This document shows positions 8,519 through 16,990 of a DNA stretch of 64,000 nucleotides, in pieces; the stretch's first letter is position 1, and the number at the start of each line of letters is the position of its first letter. The translations under genes and the position numbers were made by a program. Under the pieces are notes generated by a model. The model did not search any database. It was not told the origin of the DNA and saw only the letters and a list, made by a program, of their open reading frames with translations. This stretch comes from Nocardia arizonensis (GTDB taxonomy: Bacteria > Actinomycetota > Actinomycetes > Mycobacteriales > Mycobacteriaceae), in contig NZ_LGYZ01000110.1 in assembly GCF_001310275.1 (NCBI RefSeq), positions 62,001 to 126,000 of the forward strand, read 5' to 3'.

Positions 8519-9355
8519 TCAGCGCTTCTTGCCGGTCTTGCGACGGCGGACGATGAGCTTGTCGCTCGGACGGTTGGGTTTACGGGTGCGGCCCTCCGGC
8601 TGACCCCACGGCGAGACCGGGTGGCGACCACCGGAGGTCTTGCCCTCACCACCACCGTGCGGGTGGTCGACGGGGTTCATGACGACACCGCGGACCGTGG
8701 GACGACGGCCCTTCCAGCGCATACGACCGGCCTTGCCCCAGTTGATGTTCGACTGTTCGGCATTGCCGACCTCGCCGACGGTGGCGCGGCAGCGCACGTC
8801 GACGCGGCGGATCTCACCGGAGGGCATACGCAGCGTGGCGTAGGGGCCTTCCTTGCCGAGCAACTGGATGCTCATACCGGCCGAGCGGGCCAGCTTGGCG
8901 CCGCCGCCGGGACGCAACTCCACCGCGTGGATGGTGGTACCGGTGGGGATGTTGCGCAGCGGCAGGTTGTTACCCGGCTTGATGTCGGCGGTGGGGCCGG
9001 ACTCGATCGGGGTGCCCTGCGTCACGCCCTTGGGGGCGATGATGTAGCGCTTCTCGCCGTCCACGTAGTGCAGCAGCGCGATGTTGGCGGTGCGGTTGGG
9101 GTCGTACTCGATGTGCGCGACCTTGGCCGGGATGCCGTCCTTGTCCAGCCGACGGAAGTCGATCAGACGGTAGGCGCGCTTGTGGCCGCCGCCGCGGTGG
9201 CGGGTGGTGATCCGGCCGTGCGCGTTACGGCCACCGCTCTTGGTCAGCGGACGCAGCAGCGACTTCTCCGGGGTGGACCGGGTGATCTCGGCGAAGTCCG
9301 AGACGGACGACCCGCGCCTACCAGGGGTTGTCGGCTTGTACTTACGAATTGCCAT
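8519..9355 (-). CDS. rplB: 50S ribosomal protein L2
   Basis: 278-aa primary 23S rRNA-binding protein needed for subunit association and peptidyl transfer. Conserved landmarks include the N-terminal IRKYKPTTPGRRG, the central RDIPTGT-type region (here RNIPTGTTIHAVE) and the C-terminal HPHGGGEGKTSGGRHPVSPW loop holding the conserved His near the catalytic centre. Length is normal for the family. Confidence 0.98.
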   Translation of the reverse strand: MAIRKYKPTTPGRRGSSVSDFAEITRSTPEKSLLRPLTKSGGRNAHGRITTRHRGGGHKRAYRLIDFRRLDKDGIPAKVAHIEYDPNRTANIALLHYVDGEKRYIIAPKGVTQGTPIESGPTADIKPGNNLPLRNIPTGTTIHAVELRPGGGAKLARSAGMSIQLLGKEGPYATLRMPSGEIRRVDVRCRATVGEVGNAEQSNINWGKAGRMRWKGRRPTVRGVVMNPVDHPHGGGEGKTSGGRHPVSPWGQPEGRTRKPNRPSDKLIVRRRKTGKKR

Positions 9356-9388
9356 GAGTTCTTCTCTACTTTCTGGAATCCCGTCCGC

Positions 9389-9694
9389 TTACGCGACCGG
9401 GCCTCCGAAGATCTCGATGGGCTTGCTGTCGGCCGAGATGGTCACGAGCGCGCGCTTGGTGTCCTTGCGCTTGCCGTAACCGAAGCGGGTCCGCTTGCGC
9501 TTGCCCTGACGGTTGGCGGTGTTGACGCTGGTCACCTTCACACCGAAAACCTTCTCGACGGCGATCTTGATCTGCGTCTTGTTGGAGTCCGGGTGCACGA
9601 TGAAGGTGTAGGTGCCTTCCTCGATCAGTCCGTAGGACTTCTCCGAGATGACCGGCGCCAGCAGGATGTCGCGGGGGTCGGCGATGGTGGTCAC
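9389..9694 (-). CDS. rplW: 50S ribosomal protein L23
   Basis: 101-aa exit-tunnel protein that docks trigger factor and the signal recognition particle. Features are DILLAPVISEKSYGL at the N-terminus, FIVHPDSNKTQIKIAVEKVF, and the basic loop GKRKRTRFGYGKR. The start overlaps the rplD stop by 4 bases. The family's usual length. Confidence 0.97.
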   Translation of the reverse strand: MTTIADPRDILLAPVISEKSYGLIEEGTYTFIVHPDSNKTQIKIAVEKVFGVKVTSVNTANRQGKRKRTRFGYGKRKDTKRALVTISADSKPIEIFGGPVA

Positions 9695-10413
9695 TTGCTC
9701 TCCTCCTGAACAGCGGTGCCGGGCTGCTCATCCTGGGCCGACTCCGTCGGACCGTGCACGAAGGCATTGAGAGCCTCGACGCTGAACACCACTTCGTCGC
9801 TGTAGAGCACGTCGTAGGTGTTGAGCTGATCCGGTGCGATCGGCAGCACGTTCTGCAGGTTCGCCACGCTCTTCCAGGCGGCGACGTCCTCGCGGCCGAC
9901 GACGACCAGGAACTTCTTGCGATCCGAGAGCTCGGACAGGAAGGTCTTGGCGGTCTTGGTCGACGGGGTCTGCCCGGCCACCAGTTCGGTGATCACGTGG
10001 ATGCGTTCGTTGCGGGCCCGGTCCGACAGTGCGCTACGCAGGGCGGCGGCCTTCATCTTCTTGGGGGTGCGCTGGCTGTAGTCGCGCGGCTGCGGGCCGT
10101 GCACGGTGCCACCGCCGGTGAACTGCGGCGCGCGGGTCGAGCCCTGACGGGCGCGGCCGGTGCCCTTCTGCCGGTACGGCTTCTTGCCGCCGCCGGAGAC
10201 CGCGCCGCGGGTCTTGGTCGCGTGGGTGCCCTGGCGGGCCGCGGCCAGCTGGGCGACGACGACCTGGTGCATCAGCGCGATATTGGCCTCGACATCGAAG
10301 ATCTCCGCGGGGAGGTCGACGGTGCCGTTGGTCTTGCCGCCGATCTCCTTGACCGGGAGGCTCAGATTGGCGGACTTCTTCGCGGCATCCACTTTTTCGG
10401 TATTCACGCTCAT
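9691..10413 (-). CDS. rplD: 50S ribosomal protein L4
   Basis: 240-aa protein whose extended loop reaches the exit-tunnel constriction. The loop is seen in PYRQKGTGRARQGSTRAPQF, with a GPQPRDYSQRTPKKM stretch after it. The C-terminus carries a short acidic/Gln tail beyond the usual end. In some bacteria L4 is the autoregulator of the S10 operon; whether it is here is not shown by sequence. The ATG overlaps the rplC stop by 4 bases. Confidence 0.97.
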   Translation of the reverse strand: MSVNTEKVDAAKKSANLSLPVKEIGGKTNGTVDLPAEIFDVEANIALMHQVVVAQLAAARQGTHATKTRGAVSGGGKKPYRQKGTGRARQGSTRAPQFTGGGTVHGPQPRDYSQRTPKKMKAAALRSALSDRARNERIHVITELVAGQTPSTKTAKTFLSELSDRKKFLVVVGREDVAAWKSVANLQNVLPIAPDQLNTYDVLYSDEVVFSVEALNAFVHGPTESAQDEQPGTAVQEESK

Positions 10414-11087
10414 GCGTGCGCACCACCCTTCACGGCGCTCTTGACGATCACGACGCCGCCCTTGCGACCCGGGATCGCTCCCTTGATCAGCAGCAGGCCG
10501 TTCTCGGCGTCCACCTTGTGAACCGACAGGTTCTGGGTGGTGACGCGGTCGTTGCCCATGCGGCCCGACATGCGCATGCCCTTGAACACGCGGCCGGGGG
10601 TGGCGCAGCCACCGATGGAACCCGGGCGGCGGTGCACGGCCTGCGCACCGTGCGAGGCGCCCTGGCCACGGAAGCCGTGGCGCTTCATGGTGCCCGCGAA
10701 GCCCTTGCCCTTGCTGGTGCCGGTGACGTCGACGTAGGAACCTTCTTCGAAGACGTCGGCGGAGATCTCCTGGCCGACCTCGAAGGTGGAGGCGTCCGCG
10801 ACGCGGATCTCGGCGACATGGCGGCGCGGGGTGACATCGGCCTTGGCGAAGTGGCCGGAGACCGGCTTGTTCACCTTGCGCGGGTCGATGGCGCCGAAGG
10901 CGACCTGGACGGCGCTGTAGCCGTCGCGCTCCACGGTGCGGATCTGAGTGACGACGTTCGGACCCGCCTTGATGACGGTGACCGGAACGACGCGGTTCTT
11001 CTCGTCGAAGACCTGGGTCATGCCGAGCTTGGTGCCCAGAATGCCCGCCGCGGGCCTGCTCTTTCGGTCGAGGTTGCTCTCAGTCAT
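10410..11087 (-). CDS. rplC: 50S ribosomal protein L3
   Basis: 225-aa protein that initiates 50S assembly and reaches the peptidyl transferase centre. GILGTKLGMTQVF is diagnostic, as is the central GTSKGKGFAGTMKRHGF and the SIGGCATPGRVFKG region. The ATG at 11087 is preferred over one 7 codons upstream because TAGGAA lies 5-6 bases before it. It is separated from rpsJ by 17 bases. Confidence 0.97.
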   Translation of the reverse strand: MTESNLDRKSRPAAGILGTKLGMTQVFDEKNRVVPVTVIKAGPNVVTQIRTVERDGYSAVQVAFGAIDPRKVNKPVSGHFAKADVTPRRHVAEIRVADASTFEVGQEISADVFEEGSYVDVTGTSKGKGFAGTMKRHGFRGQGASHGAQAVHRRPGSIGGCATPGRVFKGMRMSGRMGNDRVTTQNLSVHKVDAENGLLLIKGAIPGRKGGVVIVKSAVKGGAHA

Positions 11088-11104
11088 TCGATTTCCTACC
11101 GCCG

Positions 11105-11410
11105 TCACTGAATGTTGACGTCGACGCTGGCCGGCAGGTCGATGCGCATGAGCGCGTCGACCGTCTTCGGCGTCGGGTCGAGGATGTCGATCAGCCGCTT
11201 GTGCGTGCGCATCTCGAAGTGTTCGCGCGAGTCCTTGTACTTGTGCGGCGAACGGATGACGCAGTACACGTTCTTCTCGGTGGGCAACGGCACCGGGCCG
11301 ACGACACGGGCCCCGGTCCGGGTCACCGTCTCGACGATCTTGCGCGCGGACGCGTCGATCGCCTCGTGGTCGTAGGCCTTCAGCCTGATGCGGATCTTTT
11401 GTCCCGCCAC
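11105..11410 (-). CDS. rpsJ: 30S ribosomal protein S10 (also transcription factor NusE)
   Basis: 101-aa first gene of the S10 operon, at full family length. Recognised by IRIRLKAYDHEAIDASARKIVETV, VGPVPLPTEKN and the C-terminal DPTPKTVDALMRIDLPASVDVNI. It serves in the 30S head and, with NusB, in antitermination complexes. The start is a GTG at 11410 with AAAGGA about 9 bases upstream. The upstream 439-base gap carries strong inverted repeats about 250 bases from the start. Confidence 0.98.
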   Translation of the reverse strand: MAGQKIRIRLKAYDHEAIDASARKIVETVTRTGARVVGPVPLPTEKNVYCVIRSPHKYKDSREHFEMRTHKRLIDILDPTPKTVDALMRIDLPASVDVNIQ

Positions 11411-11655
11411 GCTTAGTGTCCTTTTCTCCGCTTACGTTCGTGGCCCGGTAGCCGAGGCTCCCGTACCACCCTCATTTGCACAGCCCGAACACACGTTGAG
11501 ACTCTCAGTGAGACCTCGACCGGGACGCGCCCGATCCTCGCCGCTGTTCATCTGTCATGGTTCTCCGGTACACGCGGTCGGGCGTGTCGCTCGGCCGCTC
11601 ATTCCTGTGCCCGGATCGAAAACTTCATCTCGGACCTGGAACGTGTGTCCCGGAC

Positions 11656-11695
11656 GTACCCGCGCCGTCGAGCGGCGGGGTACACGATGGTGTAC
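11656..11695. promoter_or_regulatory. Overlapping inverted repeats upstream of the S10 operon
   Basis: The gap 11411-11849 has no credible gene. It holds two inverted repeats that share bases. GTACCC...GGGTAC (arms from 11656 to 11683, GC-rich with one bulge) and GTACAC-GATG-GTGTAC (11680-11695) overlap over GTAC at 11680-11683, so both hairpins cannot form at once on the same RNA. A smaller palindrome, TGAGACTCTCA, is at 11497-11507. They may be an operator or leader structure of rpsJ, or of the divergent gene; nothing in the sequence decides this. Confidence 0.35.
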
Positions 11696-11814
11696 TGCCT
11701 GCCTCGCCGGTTCGACATCCTGTTCACGGGGAACGGACATGACCCGGTGCAAGGCAACCCGAACAGTATGCCCGATGGCCACCGGACACTTCAAATCCAC
11801 CCCCCGCCCGCGCC

Positions 11815-11842
11815 GGGACAGGAACTTACTTTCGAGTAAGAT
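11815..11842 (+). promoter_or_regulatory. Predicted promoter giving a leaderless mRNA
   Basis: TAAGAT at 11837-11842 is a good TANNNT -10 box and ends 7 bases before the ATG at 11850; GGGACA at 11815-11820 could be a weak -35 with 16 bases between. No ribosome-binding sequence precedes the ATG (GATATCCCCC), so transcription probably begins at the start codon, a common arrangement in mycolic-acid actinomycetes. Confidence 0.45.
11825..11840 (+). promoter_or_regulatory. Palindromic operator candidate over the -10 box
   Basis: CTTACTTTCGAGTAAG is a perfect inverted repeat with 6-base arms and a 4-base centre. It overlaps the predicted -10 box of the DUF4442 gene, the position expected for a repressor site of the TetR or similar type. 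The regulator is unknown. Confidence 0.45.
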
Positions 11843-11849
11843 ATCCCCC

Positions 11850-12326
11850 ATGTCGAAAGAGACCGCGACCTACCGTGGCTGGAAGAAGCTGCCGAACAAT
11901 CGGCTGGGGCACACCCTGTTCTCCTTGGGCATGGTGGCCCGGGTGCCGTACTTCGGCACGGTGCTGCCCACCGTCGTCCGCCTCGAACCCGGGATGTGCG
12001 AGGTCACCGCGCCCAAGTGGTTCGGTATCCACAATCATCTCGGCACCTACCACGCGATCGCGGCCTGCAATCTGGCCGAGATCGCGATGGGGATGCTCAG
12101 CGAGGCGACGGTGCCCGGGACGCACCGCTGGATTCCCAAGGCCATGAACGTGCGGTACCTGGCGAAGGCCGAGACCGGGCTGCGTGCGGTCGCCGAACTC
12201 GCGCCGCTGCCGGATTTCGCGGCGATCACCGAGGGCGCCGAGGTGGTGGTCCCGGTGTCGGTCTACGACAAGCACGGTGTCGAGGTCGTACACGCCGACA
12301 TCACCACCTGGGTCACGCCCAAGTAG
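11850..12326 (+). CDS. DUF4442 (hotdog-fold thioesterase-like) protein
   Basis: 158-aa protein resembling the DUF4442 group of the hotdog superfamily, whose members act on acyl-CoA or acyl-carrier thioesters. Seen in sequence are an N-terminal basic WKKLPNNRLG segment, the pair AMGMLSEATVPGTHRWIPKAMNVRYLAKA and the final VVVPVSVYDKHGVEVVHADITTWV strand typical of the fold. The actual substrate is not predictable. The ATG at 11850 is preferred because the family's domain starts soon after and a -10 box lies just ahead; the longer upstream frame would run through the promoter. The lycopene-cyclase-like gene follows 83 bases later on the same strand. Confidence 0.7.
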   Translation: MSKETATYRGWKKLPNNRLGHTLFSLGMVARVPYFGTVLPTVVRLEPGMCEVTAPKWFGIHNHLGTYHAIAACNLAEIAMGMLSEATVPGTHRWIPKAMNVRYLAKAETGLRAVAELAPLPDFAAITEGAEVVVPVSVYDKHGVEVVHADITTWVTPK

Positions 12327-12409
12327 CACGGGCCGACGGCGACGCGCCGCGGCAGTGTGGTTCGCCACCGGTGGTTGCACACGCCGAATCCCGTCGATTG
12401 AATGCCCCT

Positions 12410-13606
12410 ATGAGTGACAGCGCTGTCCGCGAATTCGACCTCGCCGTGGTCGGTCTCGGCCCCACCGGCCGGGCGCTGGCCCACCGGGCGATGCGCGCCG
12501 GATTCCGTGTCGCCGCCGTCGACCCGCGTCCCGAACGCCTGTGGCCGCCCACCTTCTCCTGCTGGGTCGACGAACTGCCGGGTTGGTTGCCCGACACCGT
12601 GATCGCCACTCGGATACCCGCCCCCACGGTGTGGACACGCACCGAACACCGCATCGAACGCCCCTACTGCGTGCTGTCCAAGTCCGGTCTGCACGCCGCG
12701 CTCCCGCTGGACGACGCGACGGTCTTCGCCGCGCGGGCCACCCGGATCGAGGCCACCGAGGTCACCCTGTCCGATGGCGTAACCCTGCGCGCGGCAACGG
12801 TTTTCGATACCCGCGGACTGCCCGCCCTCGGCCGCCGCCGCGCCGCGAGCGCGCACGGCATCTTCGTCGACGAGCGGGTCGCCGCACCGATGGTGGCCGA
12901 GAACGAGGGTCTGCTACTGGACTGGCGGCCGGAGAACGGCGCGGGCCCCGACGAACCGCCCTCGTTCCTCTACGCGGTACCCCTCGGCGACGGCACGGTG
13001 ATCTTCGAGGAGACCAGCCTCGGCCTGCGCGGCGGCATGCCCCAGCGCGAACTGCGCAAGCGCACCCTCGCGCGGCTGGCCGCCCACGGTATCCGCCTCA
13101 CCGGCGACGAACCGAGCGAGGCCGCGCACTATCCGCTCGACCAGGCCCCGCCACCGCGCGGAACCGGACGGCCCATCCCCTTCGGCTCGCGCGGCGGCAT
13201 GATGCACCCGTGCACCGGCTACAGCGTGGCCGACTCGCTGGCGCTGGTCGACACCGCCGTGGCCGCGCTACTCGACGGCCGCCACCCCGTGGCCGCGCTC
13301 TGGCCGTGGCGGGCGCGGCTGGTCTACTGGATGCGCATGCGCGGCCTATACGGCCTCGGTCGCCTCACCACCGACCAGTCCATCGCCATGTTCGAGGCGT
13401 TCTTCACCGAATCCGAACGCGGTCGGCACGCCCTGCTGTCGGCCCACGACGACTACACCGCGCTGGGCGCGGTCCTGTTCAACACCGTGGCCCACACCTG
13501 GCCGTTCCGCTGGCGCTACGACCTGGTCGGCTGGACCAACCGCGACCGCTGGCTCGACCACGACTTCACCGACAGTTCCGAGCGGAATCCCCGAATCACC
13601 CCGTGA
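12410..13606 (+). CDS. Lycopene cyclase-family flavoprotein
   Basis: 398-aa protein of the lycopene beta/epsilon-cyclase family, flavin-binding enzymes that close the ends of linear carotenoids without net redox change. Residues about 8-33 form a dinucleotide-binding motif (VVGLGPTGRALAHRA). Mid-protein FLYAVPLGDGTVIFEETSL is the family's most typical block, and a GGMMHPCTGYSVADSLA segment with the expected Gly-rich FAD contact follows. Start ATG at 12410 gives the fold from its first strand; the open frame extends further upstream but overlaps the previous gene. No phytoene synthase, desaturase or other carotenoid gene is in the window, so its pathway partners lie elsewhere. The exact ring product is not assignable. 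Confidence 0.8.
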   Translation: MSDSAVREFDLAVVGLGPTGRALAHRAMRAGFRVAAVDPRPERLWPPTFSCWVDELPGWLPDTVIATRIPAPTVWTRTEHRIERPYCVLSKSGLHAALPLDDATVFAARATRIEATEVTLSDGVTLRAATVFDTRGLPALGRRRAASAHGIFVDERVAAPMVAENEGLLLDWRPENGAGPDEPPSFLYAVPLGDGTVIFEETSLGLRGGMPQRELRKRTLARLAAHGIRLTGDEPSEAAHYPLDQAPPPRGTGRPIPFGSRGGMMHPCTGYSVADSLALVDTAVAALLDGRHPVAALWPWRARLVYWMRMRGLYGLGRLTTDQSIAMFEAFFTESERGRHALLSAHDDYTALGAVLFNTVAHTWPFRWRYDLVGWTNRDRWLDHDFTDSSERNPRITP

Positions 13607-13630
13607 CGGCTCCGACAAGACGCAGGACAA

Positions 13631-14221
13631 TTATTCGAACTCGCCGGTGTCCAACGTCAGCGCGAAGGGCGCGGGCAGCTCGAGCGGCTTGCCGAAGGGA
13701 ACGCGGATCTCTTGTCGATAGTCGATGAGATCGCCCGCGCCTCCGGGTTCCCCGAACAGCGTGACCGATTCGATGTGACGATCGACGAGCAGGTACAGCG
13801 GTACCCCGCCCCGCGCGTAGCAGTACCTCTTGCCTGTTCGATCACGATCCGGGTTGCTGCTGGTCACCTCGACAACCATCAGTACCTTGTCGACCGGCAT
13901 CCACGCATCTTCGCCCTTGAAGGCACGCACCGGCGCGAAGACGCCATCCGGGATGAGATGGTTCTTGACGCACAATCCGCCCCTGTCGAGCAGGAGGCCT
14001 TTGTTTCCGGAGAAGTCCACGTCGAGGACCGAATGTTTCGTGACCTGCCGATTGACGGACGCGATGATGTCTTCGTGGTCGCCCCGCGGCGGCGGTGTCA
14101 CGAGTATCTCCCCCTCGATCAGTTCGGCTCGGAATCCTTCAGGAGTCTCCAGCGCATGAAAGCCCTCCAGTAGTACTTCTGCCGGATCCCTCTCGGGTTC
14201 ATGCACGGTAGCTGCGGTCAC
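13631..14221 (-). CDS. Uma2-family (DUF820) endonuclease-like protein
   Basis: 196-aa member of the Uma2 family, proteins with a PD-(D/E)XK nuclease-type fold that are abundant in actinobacteria and cyanobacteria and whose biological roles are mostly unknown. The pattern is clear: an N-terminal AELIEGEILVTPPP, a PDGVFAPV acidic turn, VLMVVEVTS, then DRDRTGKRYCYARGGVPLYLLVD near the C-terminus, in which the Asp, Glu and Lys of the motif are present. Start is the GTG at 14221 with GGGAGG about 9 bases upstream. It stands between the lycopene-cyclase-like gene and the ABC transporter without an obvious link to either. Confidence 0.8.
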   Translation of the reverse strand: MTAATVHEPERDPAEVLLEGFHALETPEGFRAELIEGEILVTPPPRGDHEDIIASVNRQVTKHSVLDVDFSGNKGLLLDRGGLCVKNHLIPDGVFAPVRAFKGEDAWMPVDKVLMVVEVTSSNPDRDRTGKRYCYARGGVPLYLLVDRHIESVTLFGEPGGAGDLIDYRQEIRVPFGKPLELPAPFALTLDTGEFE

Positions 14222-14313
14222 TGCTCACACCTCCCTCTGTCTTGTGTCCCCAGCATACGGATACCGCTGGTCATCGCGATATATACCGACCGACCAGCTG
14301 GATCGGTTCCGGT

Positions 14314-15183
14314 TCAGGCACCGGTCTCCGCGGCGCGGCGGTAGCCACGGATGGCCGGGTAGGCGAAGACGGCGACGAGGCCGATCGTCCAGGCGACGGT
14401 CTTCCACAGTGGTTCGGCCACCGGGCCGCCGTAGGACAGGCCGCGCATGGCGTCGATGGCACAGCTCATGGGCTGGTTCTCGACCACGTCCTGCAACCAG
14501 ACCGGGTAGGCCCCGACGGGGACGAAGCCGGTGTTGAAGAACATGAGCAGGGTGTTGACGATGCCGACGACACTGACCAGCATCACCCCCTCGGTGATCG
14601 TGGCGAGCGCGGTGACCAGGACCGCGAAGCCGACGCCGAACAGCACGGGTATGCCGATCATGGCCAGCGCCGCGAGCGGACCCTGGTCGAAGCGGAAGCC
14701 GATGACGAAGCCGACCGCGATCACGAACAGCGTCGTGACCAGCACGCGCACGGCCTCGGCCAGCAGCCGCCCGGTAAGCCCGGCGGCGCGGTGCACGGGC
14801 ATGGTCCAGAACCGGCCGAGCAGTCCGGTGGCCTTCTCGACCTTGAAGCCCAAGGCGCTCACCACCGCACCCGCCATCGCCGCGACCAGCGTGATCATCG
14901 GCACCTGACCGTAGACGGCCGGTTTGCCGGTGGCGTCGCTGATGGCGTTGCCGAGTACGACGTGGAACATGAGCAGGGTCACGGCCGGGTAGACCACCGT
15001 CTGGATGGTGGTCGCCGGGTCGCGCGCCCACCCGTACAGCAGTCGCTTGCACTGGATGAGGCTGTGCGTGACCCAGGTGGCGAATCCGCCCTCCGAGGGC
15101 GGGTCGGCGACGACGGGCAGCGGTTCGTGCGCCCGCGCGGATTCCACCATTTCCTCCGTTTTCACGATCTCCGCCGTACTCAT
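14314..15183 (-). CDS. ABC-2-type export permease, second subunit (DrrC-like)
   Basis: 289-aa membrane permease of the ABC-2 class. After about 50 cytoplasmic residues it has six hydrophobic segments, including the NTLLMFFNTGFVPVGAYP and QPMSCAIDAMRGL blocks characteristic of the DrrB/DrrC family (multidrug and lipid exporters). It overlaps the upstream permease by 4 bases (ATGA) and is last of a three-gene operon with an ATPase. Which of the two permeases corresponds to DrrB or DrrC is not decidable from sequence. In mycobacteria related exporters move complex lipids; the substrate here is unknown, and the NRPS locus begins about 8 kb away, which is suggestive only. Confidence 0.85.
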   Translation of the reverse strand: MSTAEIVKTEEMVESARAHEPLPVVADPPSEGGFATWVTHSLIQCKRLLYGWARDPATTIQTVVYPAVTLLMFHVVLGNAISDATGKPAVYGQVPMITLVAAMAGAVVSALGFKVEKATGLLGRFWTMPVHRAAGLTGRLLAEAVRVLVTTLFVIAVGFVIGFRFDQGPLAALAMIGIPVLFGVGFAVLVTALATITEGVMLVSVVGIVNTLLMFFNTGFVPVGAYPVWLQDVVENQPMSCAIDAMRGLSYGGPVAEPLWKTVAWTIGLVAVFAYPAIRGYRRAAETGA

Positions 15184-16010
15184 GACCGCCTCACACTCGC
15201 CCAGACCGCGAACGGGATGAACACGATCGCCAAACCGCCCAGCCACACCAGCGGAACCCACAGCACATGCATGCTGACCCCGTCGGCGGCCATATCCCGC
15301 ATGGCGAAGGAGAACTGGGAGATCGGCTGATTGCGCACGAACGGCCTGATCCACTCGGGGAAACTCTTCTCCGGCACGAATCCGCAGGACAGCATGCCGA
15401 AGATGATGGTCGGCAGGGTCAGCGCCTGACTCAGCGATTCGGGACTCTTGGTCAGGCTGCCGAGTCCGTCCGCGCCGATGGCGAGCACCGTGCCGACCGC
15501 GATCGAGAAGGCGCAGAACAGCACGGCCTGCCCGATGCCCGCGTGGAAGCGGAAGCCGATCATGTAGCCGAACAGCAGCGCGCCGACCAGCGACGTGCAC
15601 GACCGCACCAGGCCTGCGCTGATACGGGACGACAGTGGCACGAGGGTGCCGATGGGCATGGTCTGCAATCGGGTGCTGAGTCCGGTCAACGCCTCGAAGG
15701 CGGACAGTTGCGCATTCGACATCATGGTGAATGCCATCGTCTGGAGCACGATGACCGGCATGACGAACTGGGCGTAGTCGATGCCCTGGAACTTCATGAC
15801 GAAACGCAGGGGCAGGTAGAAGCCGAGGGTGAACACCAAAGGGGTGACGAAGGCGACGATGAGTTCGCCCTTGGTCGCCATCGTCCACACCACCCGGCCC
15901 GTCAGCGCCCGCCACTGCGCGAACGAGTTGGGGTGCGCGACGGGCAGCGCCGCGAACAGCGCGTCCGGTTCGGGATGGTGTTCGGGGCGTTCGGCGGTCG
16001 CGGCCGTCAT
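15180..16010 (-). CDS. ABC-2-type export permease, first subunit (DrrB-like)
   Basis: 276-aa integral membrane protein with six predicted helices and the ABC-2 signature region (SFPEWIRPFVRNQPISQFSFAMRDMAADG). It is encoded between the ATPase, which it overlaps by 4 bases, and the second permease, which its stop overlaps by 4 bases. The first 40 residues are soluble and rich in Ala, Pro and Glu. Together with the partner permease it should form the membrane channel of a drug or lipid exporter. Start GTG/ATG at 16010 is fixed by the translational overlap. Confidence 0.87.
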   Translation of the reverse strand: MTAATAERPEHHPEPDALFAALPVAHPNSFAQWRALTGRVVWTMATKGELIVAFVTPLVFTLGFYLPLRFVMKFQGIDYAQFVMPVIVLQTMAFTMMSNAQLSAFEALTGLSTRLQTMPIGTLVPLSSRISAGLVRSCTSLVGALLFGYMIGFRFHAGIGQAVLFCAFSIAVGTVLAIGADGLGSLTKSPESLSQALTLPTIIFGMLSCGFVPEKSFPEWIRPFVRNQPISQFSFAMRDMAADGVSMHVLWVPLVWLGGLAIVFIPFAVWASVRRS

Positions 16011-16990
16011 GCGTGCGATCCCGAATGTCCGGTGATGGACAGGAAGACATCGTCGAGCGACGGCCTGCGCAGACCGATATCGGCCAGGTCGACGCCCACG
16101 TAGTCCAGTCGGCGCAGCGCCTCGGCGAGGGTGACCGCGCCGTCGGGGGCCGGAATGGACAACCGGTCGGCGCCGTCGAGTTCGGCTGCCACCGCGGGCG
16201 GGACCAGGTCACCGAGGGCGTCGGCGGCGCGCTGCAACTGGGTGGGGTCGAGCGGGACGACCTCGCAGTAGCTGCCGCCGGTCTTCTCCTTGAGCTCGTC
16301 GGCGGTGCCCTCGGCGATGACGGTGCCCTTGTCGATGACGATGACGCGGTCGCTGAGGATATCGGCTTCCTCGAGGTACTGGGTGGTCAGCAGAACCGTG
16401 ATGCCCTGTTCCTTGAGGATCCGCACCAGATCCCACACACCCTGGCGGCTGCGCGGGTCGAGGCCGGTGGTGGGTTCGTCGAGGAAGACCACCTCGGGCC
16501 GCACGACGAGTCCGCAGGCGATGTCGACGCGCCTGCGCATACCGCCGGAGTAGTTGCGCACCGCGCGGCGGCCCGCGCTCACCAGGTCGAACTGTTCGAG
16601 CAGGTCGTCGGCGCGGCGACGGGCGGCGGACCGGCCGAGGCCCATGAGTCGGCCGAACAGCTCCAGGTTCTCGCGGCCGGACAGATTCTCGTCGAGCGCC
16701 GCGTACTGGCCGGTCATCATGATCGAGCGGCGAACGCCTGCCGGGTCCGCGAGCACATCGTGGCCCGCGACGGTCGCGGTGCCCGAATCCGGGCGCAGCA
16801 GTGTCGACAGGATCTTGACGGTCGTGGTCTTGCCCGCGCCGTTGGGCCCGAGGATGCCGAGCACGGTGGCCTTGGCCGCGGTGAAACTGATGCCGCGCAA
16901 CGCTTCGACCTCGCCGAAGGATTTCCGTACGTCTTGCACGACGACCGCCGGATCACTCCCGTGCGAATCTGCTTGGTTCTGGCTCGGCAT
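16007..16990 (-). CDS. Daunorubicin-resistance-type ABC transporter ATPase (DrrA-like)
   Basis: 327-aa ATP-binding subunit that energises the two permeases encoded behind it. All motifs are present: Walker A GPNGAGKTT at residues 48-56, signature NYSGGM at about 146-151, and Walker B VVFLDEPTTGLD from about 167. The C-terminal 90 residues (from GSYCEVVPLDP to RPSLDDVFLSITGH) match the accessory domain of the daunorubicin-resistance ATPase family. Start ATG at 16990 follows a GGAGAG site; longer frames upstream run through Arg-rich sequence lacking a site. First gene of the exporter operon. The 371-base region before it, shared with the divergent aldehyde-dehydrogenase-like gene, shows no promoter on this strand that I can support. 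Confidence 0.9.
   Translation of the reverse strand: MPSQNQADSHGSDPAVVVQDVRKSFGEVEALRGISFTAAKATVLGILGPNGAGKTTTVKILSTLLRPDSGTATVAGHDVLADPAGVRRSIMMTGQYAALDENLSGRENLELFGRLMGLGRSAARRRADDLLEQFDLVSAGRRAVRNYSGGMRRRVDIACGLVVRPEVVFLDEPTTGLDPRSRQGVWDLVRILKEQGITVLLTTQYLEEADILSDRVIVIDKGTVIAEGTADELKEKTGGSYCEVVPLDPTQLQRAADALGDLVPPAVAAELDGADRLSIPAPDGAVTLAEALRRLDYVGVDLADIGLRRPSLDDVFLSITGHSGSHA

Noticed and set aside
6945..9709. Long plus-strand frames opposite the ribosomal protein genes
   Set aside because: They run opposite S3, L22, S19, L2 and L23, whose identities are certain, and have no recognisable domain.
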